Origin: Alistipes sp.
GTDB lineage: Bacteria > Bacteroidota > Bacteroidia > Bacteroidales > Rikenellaceae
Reading direction: 5' to 3'
Assembly: GCA_017391185.1 (NCBI GenBank)
Contig: JAFOZN010000013.1
Location: forward strand, 1-6,996
Length of the DNA stretch: 6,996 bases
Shown here: positions 1-5,987 of the stretch, one piece after another
Layout of the letters: the number at the start of each line of letters is the position of its first letter
How positions within the stretch are numbered: the stretch's first letter is position 1
Notes under the pieces: model-generated
Told to the model about the DNA's origin: nothing
The model's input: the letters and a program-made list of their open reading frames with translations, nothing else
Database searches by the model: none
Made by a program: the position numbers and the translations under genes

Positions 1-1973
1 CCAGTCTTGCTATTTTGCTCGATAACCCACTGCTGACGCTGAGGATTGATAACATCTCTCTCGGCCTGGAATACAGGGTAATCACCCACACGATCAGCAC
101 CCGCCTGAGCGTTGGTCAGATACTCGCCATTGACCTTGATGAAATACTCGCCATCTTCGATCGCCTGTACAGGGAAATACTCAAGGCCATATGTGTAATT
201 CTTCTTATACTCTTTAATAAGCTCAGCCAAATTCTCCGCAAGCCAAGGCGTGATGACATCGCCACTCACCACAGGCTTAGCCTTGACGATAGAGCCTTCG
301 TAGTTGCGGCTGATGATGGCTTTCTGCTCCTGCTCCAACTTCGACTGAAGGCGGTAGAACTGGATAAATGCAGTAGAGTCTTTTTGTTCCAAAGCATCCA
401 TCATCTTTACGCAGATTGCACCTCGAGCACCCAAAAGCCCCATGCTTCTAAGCCAAGGCTCGATTTCAGCCACCATTTCGGGATGATTTTTCTTGTCGGC
501 ATATACCTTTTCGGCAGCTATTACCATCTGCTCGAAACTCTTTATCAGAGCCTCCTTTGAGCTGCTATTGAAGTTAGGACTCTCACCCTCGCGGCGCAGG
601 CCATGACCTGTAGGACCGAGATCCACGTTATTCTCGCAGAATACCTTAAATGCCTCAGCGCAAGTTGGCATCAAAGCGCTCAATGAACGCTCCCAAGAGC
701 TCTCGGCATCGTATGCAGGCATATTCCAAGTGTAGTCGGCGATGCTATAAAGGCTCACCTTCGATGCCTCGGCATACTCCATTGGGTTGGAGCAGAATCC
801 GCTTACCATCTCGTTGATGTTGAGCCCATTGCCGTAGGTCTTACCCATAAGCAGACGGCTCTGACAATAGTCGTTTACAGGGTAGTTGAGCCAGATGAAT
901 GCTTTGCGCTTGATCTGATCGTTGATCCATTGCATATCGTTCTCCTCGATCATATCCACAACAGAATTTCCAGTCCACATGATGCGTACCTCTGGGTACA
1001 TCTGAGTACCTAAGATGTTGAGGTAGTCGCCATTGCTCCAGCTCTTGTTGTACTGTGAAGGACACATAATCAGAGGCTCCACATCGGTGTGCTTGCGTAC
1101 AAACTCATCTGTCAGGTAGTTTAATAACTCGGCCTGCTTGTCGGCACGTGCACCCTCTCCCCAGACATCATCAAAGAAGATGGCGAATGATCGGATACCC
1201 AAATCGTACATCTTGTCGAGTTTGTTCACTACGTTGCGATAATCCTCCAATCCCCATTTGATGTCGGCAGCAGGGTGGATAGCCCATACAAACTTAACCT
1301 TATTCTTGTGTGCTGCATCTACCAACTCCTTGAGCTCGGCAGCCTCCTTTGCAGGGTATGGCTCACGCCAGCGTGCGCGGTGATAAGGGTCATCCTTAGG
1401 GCCAAAGACATAGGTGTTCATCTTGTATTGGCCATAGAAATCGAATTGGCGCAGACGATCTTTATGGCTCCATGGATTGCCATAGAAACCCTCGATAACG
1501 CCTCTCTCCTCTACGCTCGGATAATCTTCAATCTGACACTGCATAACCTTTGGCTGACTCAAAATCTGCAAAAGGCTCTGTGCGCCATAGAATGTACCAC
1601 TATTGTCGTGACCTGCTACGATGACATGGTTGGGTGTGATCTCAAGATAGTAGGCCTCGTTGCGCTCAGGAATTGACTTTATATACTTTGCTACTGCCTT
1701 GTCGCCCTTTTCACCCAAAACGATAGGTTTTGCTGAGGGGAATTTTTTGGCATTGATTTTTTTGCTTACGCCGATGATCTCCAATTTTTCGGACAAGAGC
1801 TTTATCGCATCGCTGTCGGCATATTCAGCACCCACAATATAGAATTGTGTTTGGTTGGAAAAAGCCTCCTCTCCCCAAGTTATTTTCTGGGGTAGGGGCG
1901 AAATAGTTACCGTCTGAGAGTTGGCCGTCAGTAGTGCCAAACTCAGAACAAGAGAAGTTAAAAGTTTTTTCAT
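1..1973 (-). CDS. GH84 beta-N-acetylglucosaminidase (O-GlcNAcase type), secreted; C-terminus cut off by window edge
   Basis: This exo-enzyme removes terminal beta-linked GlcNAc by substrate-assisted catalysis. I read 657 codons from the ATG at 1973 without a stop. Residues 1-19 form a signal peptide (MKKLLTSLVL start, ANS/Q end) with no lipobox cysteine, so a periplasmic or secreted location is likely. Residues 20-150 are the N-terminal alpha/beta domain (GEKGDKAV near 87-94). Residues 155-440 are the catalytic barrel: VIEGFYGNPW at 159-168, GPKDDPYH at 191-198, and FFDD at 266-269, whose D268 and D269 are the expected polarising and acid/base pair. Y308, W361, N363, D368 and N396 line up with the pocket residues I recall for Bacteroides thetaiotaomicron GH84. 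Residues 450-595 are the helical domain. From about 605 the sequence (DGEYFIKVNGEYL, then QRQQW) resembles a beta-trefoil lectin and runs off the edge. The gene is divergent from the GH31 gene. The family call is very strong; the natural substrate is unknown. Confidence 0.95.
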   Translation of the reverse strand, partial: MKKLLTSLVLSLALLTANSQTVTISPLPQKITWGEEAFSNQTQFYIVGAEYADSDAIKLLSEKLEIIGVSKKINAKKFPSAKPIVLGEKGDKAVAKYIKSIPERNEAYYLEITPNHVIVAGHDNSGTFYGAQSLLQILSQPKVMQCQIEDYPSVEERGVIEGFYGNPWSHKDRLRQFDFYGQYKMNTYVFGPKDDPYHRARWREPYPAKEAAELKELVDAAHKNKVKFVWAIHPAADIKWGLEDYRNVVNKLDKMYDLGIRSFAIFFDDVWGEGARADKQAELLNYLTDEFVRKHTDVEPLIMCPSQYNKSWSNGDYLNILGTQMYPEVRIMWTGNSVVDMIEENDMQWINDQIKRKAFIWLNYPVNDYCQSRLLMGKTYGNGLNINEMVSGFCSNPMEYAEASKVSLYSIADYTWNMPAYDAESSWERSLSALMPTCAEAFKVFCENNVDLGPTGHGLRREGESPNFNSSSKEALIKSFEQMVIAAEKVYADKKNHPEMVAEIEPWLRSMGLLGARGAICVKMMDALEQKDSTAFIQFYRLQSKLEQEQKAIISRNYEGSIVKAKPVVSGDVITPWLAENLAELIKEYKKNYTYGLEYFPVQAIEDGEYFIKVNGEYLTNAQAGADRVGDYPVFQAERDVINPQRQQWVIEQNSKT

Positions 1974-2027
1974 AAAATCTGTTTTACTGTATTTTTATTT
2001 CTTTATATTTCAAACTTTTGCTTGATA

Positions 2028-2035
2028 CAAAATTA
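2028..2035 (-). promoter_or_regulatory. Candidate -7 element for the GH84 gene
   Basis: Read on the minus strand, 2035 to 2028 is TAATTTTG, an exact match to the Bacteroidota -7 consensus TAnnTTTG, 54 bases before the GH84 start codon. No TTG lies at the usual distance upstream. That position instead holds TTACAC (2060-2055), part of a repeated box. The promoter may therefore depend on an activator, or the true one may be elsewhere. No purine-rich ribosome binding site precedes the ATG, which is usual for this phylum. Confidence 0.45.
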
Positions 2036-2052
2036 CTCAATTATTTTAGAAG

Positions 2053-2135
2053 AAGTGTAATTTCAGGTGGCTTTTGTGTGATTTTCATAGAAAACGGGAG
2101 CTGTTTAGGTGTAAAACGTAAGGTAGTAAGTGTAA
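2053..2135. repeat. Three AAGTGTAA-like boxes in the divergent promoter region
   Basis: AAGTGTAA occurs exactly at 2053-2060 and at 2128-2135, with a one-mismatch copy (AGGTGTAA) at 2107-2114. The last two start 21 bases apart, about two helical turns, so they face the same side of the DNA. The first lies where the -33 element of the GH84 promoter would be expected. This could be an operator for a regulator acting on GH84, GH31 or both. In AT-rich DNA such short repeats can also arise by chance. Confidence 0.3.
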
Positions 2136-2161
2136 CCGATAAATTAATCTTTAGAAAATAG

Positions 2162-2192
2162 TTGCGCTTTTCGGGGTTAAAATTTAATTTTG
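2162..2192 (+). promoter_or_regulatory. Promoter of the GH31 gene (TTG, 20 bases, TAATTTTG)
   Basis: TTG at 2162-2164 (within GTTGCG, 2161-2166) is followed after 20 bases by TAATTTTG at 2185-2192. This fits the Bacteroidota housekeeping promoter (-33 TTG or TTTG, -7 TAnnTTTG). Transcription would begin near 2199, leaving a leader of about 17 or 32 bases depending on the start codon. The GH43 promoter has the same GTTGCG and the same spacing. Confidence 0.65.
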
Positions 2193-2230
2193 TATAAAAT
2201 ACTAATAATAATCCGATGAATTTAATAGAT

Positions 2231-4798
2231 ATGAAGAAAGTAGTTTTTGTTTTGTCTGTTTTGATGCTGTTGTTGCCTTTGGGTATATTGGCGCAAGATC
2301 AGCAGAGTTATCAGGCTAAGTTGCAAGAGGGTAAAATCGTAGTTACACCACTTAGTGATAATGCCGTACGCATTAAATATATCGAGGGCGAAGTGAAAGA
2401 GATGCCCGAATTGGTCTATTGTGGTGAAAAAGCAGAGAAGATAGCTTGCAAGGTAAAAGAGAAGCAGGGCGTAACGAGCTTCTTGTTGAAGGATATGACT
2501 ATCTATGTAGATAGTGGATTGGGGCAGGTGCGTATTGATGATATTCAAGGCAAGACTCTCTTTTGTGCCGATAAGCATGAGTTAAAGCGCGCTCAAATTA
2601 TGGGAGAGCCTACGCGTGAAGCTATTTTGAGTTTTCAATCTTCGGAGGATGAGTATCTCTATGGTTTGGGACAGTTTCAGGATGGATATCTCAATGTCAA
2701 GGGCTTGACTCGCCGCCTGACACAGGTAAATACTCAGATCTCGATTCCGTTTATTATCTCCAATAAGGGTTATGGCGTGATGTGGAACAACTACGGACTC
2801 ACCAATTTCAACCCAGCCGAGAATCGTGTGGAGCTAAAGCGTTTATCTGAAGTGGGAGAGAAGGTTACCGTAAATGTAACCTCTACAGAGGGTGGTAGAC
2901 ACGAGGTGCGTCAAGATAATCGCTTCGTAGCTACGGTGGAGATCCCCGAAGATGGCGAGTATGCCATTTTGCTCGATGTGGGACAGAAGATGGCTCGCCG
3001 ACACAATCTCGATATTGATGGTAAGAATTATATCAATCTGAGAAATGTGTGGTTGCCACCGACTACCTCTATAATCGTATCACTTAAGGCTGGTAAGCAC
3101 GATTTTTCTGCTGTTCTTGAGTCGGGTGATAGACCTTCTATATATTATAAGAAGGTAGATGATAAGACTACATTCCACTCTCCTGTTGCTGAGTGTGTAG
3201 ATTATACTGTCTTTGTGGGAGATGCCGGTAGAGTGATTTCTACCTATCGCCGTTTGACGGGCGATACACCTATGATTCCAAAGTGGGCTTTGGGATATAT
3301 CCATTGTCGAGAGAGATTCAATACTCAGGCAGAGCTTTTGGCTACGGCTGAGCGATTCCGCAAGGAGGGTATTCCTATCGACTTGATAGTTCAGGATTGG
3401 CAGTATTGGGGTAAATATGGCTGGAATGCTATGCGATTTGATGAGGGACGTTATCCCGATCCAGCCCAGATGACTCGTAAGTTGCACGAGATGGATATGA
3501 AGTTGATGATATCCGTATGGTCAAAGATTGATGAGAATGCTGAGTTGGGCAGACAGGCCAAGGCTAAAGGGTATTATATCCCTCGTACAAGTTGGATTGA
3601 CTTCTTTAATAAGGAGGCAACAGAATTTTATTGGAAAAATATGAGTGATAGGTTGCTCAAACCTTACTCAATAGATGCTTGGTGGCAAGATGCTACTGAG
3701 CCTGAGAATGATGATCTGGCAGGTCGCCGTATAAATAATGGCAAGGAGCTTGGCGACAGATACCGTAATATATACCCTAATCTGGTGAGTCAGACAGTAT
3801 ACGAGGGCTTGCGCAAGGATGATCCTTCGCGCCGAGGTATGATTTTTACTCGAAGTGGATTTTCTGGCATCCAGCGATATGCATCGGTATTGTGGTCGGG
3901 AGATGTTGGCCATGATTGGCAGACGCTGCGTTATCAGATTTCGGCAGGTTTGGGATTCAATGCATCGGGCTTGCCTTGGTGGACTTACGATGCTGGTGGA
4001 TTCTTCCGTCCATATGACCAATACACCAACAAAGGATATATAGAGCAGATGCTTAGATGGATTGAGGTCTCTACATTCCTCCCTATGATGCGAGTGCATG
4101 GCTATACCAGCAATACCGAGCCTTGGAACTATGGCGATGAGGCTAAGCGTATTATTACAGACAATATCAAGCTCCGCTATCGCTTGTTGCCTTATATCTA
4201 TTCCGAGGTGGCCAAGGTGTCGTTTGATGGCTCTACTTTGATGCGCCCATTGGTATTTGATTTCGCAGATGATAAGCAGGCGTTGGAGCAGGACGTGGAG
4301 TATATGTTCGGCGAGGCGATGCTCATCAGTCCTGTATGTGCAGGTGGCGTGTCGGAGTGGCAGACATATCTGCCCCAGAATAAGGCTGGATGGTACGATT
4401 TCTGGAGTGGCGAGAAGTATGAGGGCGGCAAGAGTGTGACTACCAAGGTCTCATTAGAGCGTATTCCTGTTTTTGTCAAGGGTGGCTCGATTTTGCCAAT
4501 TGGCCCCGATCGCCAGCACGTGAATGACAAGGCTGATGCGCCAATAGAGATTCGTGTATATGCGGGAGCAGATGCGGAGTTTGAACTCTATGAGGATGAG
4601 GGTGATAACTATAATTACGAGCAAGGAGCGTATAGTATTATTGGATTTAAGTGGGATGAAAAGAAGCAGACTCTTACCATCGGTAACCGTATGGGTAAAT
4701 ACTCAGGTATGCCTATCGAGCGAGAGTTTGTGGTGACTCTCAATGGAGAGAAACAGGTGGTGAAATATAATGGCGCACAATTAAAGGTGAAGTTTTAG
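2231..4798 (+). CDS. GH31 family alpha-glycosidase, secreted (alpha-xylosidase/alpha-glucosidase-like)
   Basis: This is a retaining exo-alpha-glycosidase of 855 residues from the ATG at 2231. I chose that ATG because MKKVVFVLSVL begins a clean signal peptide ending ILA/Q; the in-frame ATG at 2216 would add MNLID and an acidic residue ahead of it. Domains: signal peptide 1-21; N-terminal beta-sandwich about 25-205 (YLYGLGQ, then IPFIISNKGYGVMW); an inserted beta-rich segment about 206-325; barrel about 345-680 starting at MIPKWALGY; then two C-terminal beta-domains, the last of DUF5110 type (PIEIRVYAGADAEFELYEDEGD). The nucleophile is D487 in WWQDATEPE and the acid/base is D558 in WSGDVGHDW. 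CRERFNTQ and VQDWQYWG, together with the WWxDATEP form, recall the Xyl31A/BoGH31A-type group, which holds alpha-xylosidases and transglucosidases. GH31 also includes alpha-glucosidases, alpha-galactosidases and alpha-N-acetylgalactosaminidases, so substrate is open. No framing defect or missing catalytic residue is seen. Confidence 0.93.
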   Translation: MKKVVFVLSVLMLLLPLGILAQDQQSYQAKLQEGKIVVTPLSDNAVRIKYIEGEVKEMPELVYCGEKAEKIACKVKEKQGVTSFLLKDMTIYVDSGLGQVRIDDIQGKTLFCADKHELKRAQIMGEPTREAILSFQSSEDEYLYGLGQFQDGYLNVKGLTRRLTQVNTQISIPFIISNKGYGVMWNNYGLTNFNPAENRVELKRLSEVGEKVTVNVTSTEGGRHEVRQDNRFVATVEIPEDGEYAILLDVGQKMARRHNLDIDGKNYINLRNVWLPPTTSIIVSLKAGKHDFSAVLESGDRPSIYYKKVDDKTTFHSPVAECVDYTVFVGDAGRVISTYRRLTGDTPMIPKWALGYIHCRERFNTQAELLATAERFRKEGIPIDLIVQDWQYWGKYGWNAMRFDEGRYPDPAQMTRKLHEMDMKLMISVWSKIDENAELGRQAKAKGYYIPRTSWIDFFNKEATEFYWKNMSDRLLKPYSIDAWWQDATEPENDDLAGRRINNGKELGDRYRNIYPNLVSQTVYEGLRKDDPSRRGMIFTRSGFSGIQRYASVLWSGDVGHDWQTLRYQISAGLGFNASGLPWWTYDAGGFFRPYDQYTNKGYIEQMLRWIEVSTFLPMMRVHGYTSNTEPWNYGDEAKRIITDNIKLRYRLLPYIYSEVAKVSFDGSTLMRPLVFDFADDKQALEQDVEYMFGEAMLISPVCAGGVSEWQTYLPQNKAGWYDFWSGEKYEGGKSVTTKVSLERIPVFVKGGSILPIGPDRQHVNDKADAPIEIRVYAGADAEFELYEDEGDNYNYEQGAYSIIGFKWDEKKQTLTIGNRMGKYSGMPIEREFVVTLNGEKQVVKYNGAQLKVKF

Positions 4799-4810
4799 CC
4801 TTAGGGCTAA
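4795..4810. other. Small hairpin over the GH31 stop codon
   Basis: TTAGCC (4795-4800) and GGCTAA (4805-4810) can pair as a 6-base stem with a 4-base loop. The TAG stop codon of GH31 (4796-4798) lies in its left arm. Only three Ts follow, so it is not a convincing terminator by itself. It could protect the mRNA 3' end or assist the stronger hairpin just downstream. Confidence 0.3.
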
Positions 4811-4825
4811 TTTGTAAAATAAGTA

Positions 4826-4869
4826 ACCCTCCTCATGCCTCTTTTATGGGCGAGAGGAGGGTGTTTTTT
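4826..4869. terminator. Rho-independent terminator between convergent GH31 and GH43 genes, probably bidirectional
   Basis: ACCCTCCTC (4826-4834) pairs perfectly with GAGGAGGGT (4854-4862) in a 9-base stem. GCC (4837-4839) can extend it by pairing with GGC (4849-4851). On the plus strand six Ts follow (4864-4869), a classic terminator for GH31. On the minus strand the hairpin is followed by TACTTATTTT, a weaker U-rich tail that could end GH43 transcription. The plus-strand T tract overlaps the last codons of the opposing gene: the GH43 stop codon is 4870-4868. Confidence 0.85.
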
Positions 4870-5839
4870 ACTCTTTTAGATATGGCTTCTTGCCGCGCCA
4901 AAGGACCTCTTTCTGTGAGAGATACCAATGCTTGCCTTTGGAGTTGTTGCCTTGGTAGAATAGGTAGGTGCGTCCATCTTCATCGGTGAAGATGTGTGGG
5001 TGTCCCGATTCTGAGGAGTTCCATTCGCCCTCGGCGCCATTTCTTAGGAAAGGCTCTGTGTTGATGCGCTCCCAGTGTATGCCATCTTTGCTTGTGGCGA
5101 TGCCGATTTGCTGAGGCTCATTGTTGTAAGCGCCAGCGTAGAACATAAAGAGTCTATTGCCTTTGCGCGTAATAGATGCCCCTTCGATACATTGCCTTTC
5201 CCAATCGAGTTCAGGCTTGAGTATGGGTTCATCGCACGCCTGAGTCCAATCTTCTCGGTTGAAATTTGTATTGGCAGGGGCTGTGGCTACGCCCTGCATT
5301 TGTATCTTGAAATCTTTGTCGCGTGTGGCGAAATAGAGAAAGTATTTACCCTTGAAGTAGAATACTTCGGCATCGATGGCGCGTCCGCAATTCCACTCTC
5401 CCGTGGGCGAAAATATGGGATTTGTCGGATTGCGTTTGAAGTTAATACCATCTTCCGATACAGCATGGCAAATAGCATCGTTACGCCCATTGCCGTAGGT
5501 CTGATAAAAGAGATGCACCTTGCCATCTCTGACTAATGCTCCTGGGGCGCATAATCCCTTCTTCTCGTATTCAGCGTCTTTGGCAGGTGTTATCTCGCCC
5601 ACCTTTATCCAATTTATCAGGTCGTGGCTCTCGGCGATGCCGATATTCCAACCTGAGGATGGATTGTTCTTGTAGGGAGGTATAGAGAAATACATCAAGT
5701 ATCTGCCCTCGAACTTTACCACATGTGGATCCTTGCTGAATGGCACTCCTGTGCGCGAAGTGTCGCCGAAGAGCATTGGTTGAGCCGAGCCGATGGAGCA
5801 TAATAGTATAAAAATGAGTAAGGAGAAGATTTTTTTCAT
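4868..5839 (-). CDS. GH43-type five-bladed beta-propeller glycoside hydrolase, secreted
   Basis: This is an inverting glycosidase candidate of 323 residues from the ATG at 5839. I chose that start because MKKIFSLLIFILL opens a signal peptide ending GSA/Q. The in-frame ATG at 5875 falls inside the predicted -7 promoter element, so it would not be transcribed. The mature chain is a single propeller domain. The three acidic residues expected for GH43 are present: D37 in KDPHVVKF (base), D156 in AIDAEVF (pKa modulator) and E219 in IEGASI (acid). Their spacing (119 and 63) resembles that of characterised GH43 enzymes. Repeated blade strands such as GRYLMYF, GKVHLFY, GKYFLYF, NRLFMFY and GRTYLFY mark the five blades. 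No carbohydrate-binding module is attached. Members cleave arabinosides, xylosides or galactosides, and the sequence does not settle which. The related clan families GH32, GH117 and GH130 are less likely. The gene is convergent with GH31 and has its own promoter. Confidence 0.85.
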   Translation of the reverse strand: MKKIFSLLIFILLCSIGSAQPMLFGDTSRTGVPFSKDPHVVKFEGRYLMYFSIPPYKNNPSSGWNIGIAESHDLINWIKVGEITPAKDAEYEKKGLCAPGALVRDGKVHLFYQTYGNGRNDAICHAVSEDGINFKRNPTNPIFSPTGEWNCGRAIDAEVFYFKGKYFLYFATRDKDFKIQMQGVATAPANTNFNREDWTQACDEPILKPELDWERQCIEGASITRKGNRLFMFYAGAYNNEPQQIGIATSKDGIHWERINTEPFLRNGAEGEWNSSESGHPHIFTDEDGRTYLFYQGNNSKGKHWYLSQKEVLWRGKKPYLKE

Positions 5840-5848
5840 TGCCTGTAA

Positions 5849-5860
5849 GGTTAGGGTTAG
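5849..5860. repeat. Two tandem GGTTAG hexamers in the GH43 leader
   Basis: GGTTAG occurs twice head to tail on the plus strand, so CTAACC is repeated in the GH43 leader, ending about ten bases before its start codon. With two copies only, chance is the simplest explanation. A change in copy number would alter leader length but not the reading frame. Confidence 0.4.
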
Positions 5861-5872
5861 TATTAATGAATA

Positions 5873-5903
5873 CAAATATACTCATTTTTGGGGAGTAACG
5901 CAA
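5873..5903 (-). promoter_or_regulatory. Promoter of the GH43 gene (TTG, 20 bases, TATATTTG)
   Basis: On the minus strand TTG at 5903-5901 (within GTTGCG, 5904-5899) is followed after 20 bases by TATATTTG at 5880-5873, a full match to TAnnTTTG. Transcription would begin near 5866, giving a leader of roughly 27 bases before the ATG at 5839. Hexamer and spacing equal those of the GH31 promoter. It lies just past the GH36 terminator, so GH43 is probably its own transcription unit. Confidence 0.7.
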
Positions 5904-5918
5904 CGAGCCTATATAACA

Positions 5919-5952
5919 AAAATCCCACTCGATCACTAAGAACCGAGTGGGG
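5919..5952 (-). terminator. Rho-independent terminator of the GH36 gene
   Basis: CCCACTCG (5952-5945 on the minus strand) pairs perfectly with CGAGTGGG (5932-5925) in an 8-base GC-rich stem with a 12-base loop. After one A, five Ts follow on the minus strand (5923-5919). The hairpin starts about 35 bases after the GH36 stop codon. No T tract follows on the plus strand, so it acts in one direction only. It separates GH36 transcription from the GH43 promoter, whose TTG begins 16 bases beyond the T tract. Confidence 0.85.
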
Positions 5953-5987
5953 TAGTTATTAGCTCAGAGAGCCTTTGGCGTAGTCTG

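Noticed and set aside
15..560. Plus-strand open frame of 181 codons
   Set aside because: It lies antisense to the GH84 C-terminal region, which reads cleanly as a recognisable enzyme; no promoter or family match is seen for the plus strand.
1974..2230. Possible small gene, riboswitch or small RNA between GH84 and GH31
   Set aside because: No frame with a convincing start and no structured leader was seen; the space is accounted for by promoters and the repeated boxes.
3668..4099. Minus-strand open frame of 143 codons inside GH31
   Set aside because: It is antisense to the catalytic core of GH31, including the codons for D487 and D558, so its openness is a by-product of that gene's codons.
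5075..5536. Plus-strand open frame of 153 codons over GH43
   Set aside because: It is antisense to the conserved propeller domain, with no start signals or recognisable product.
5840..5875. A longer GH43 N-terminus beginning at the ATG at 5875
   Set aside because: That ATG overlaps the -7 promoter element, and the added residues (MYSLILTLTLQA) come from the CTAACC hexamers in the leader; MKK at 5839 gives a normal signal peptide.
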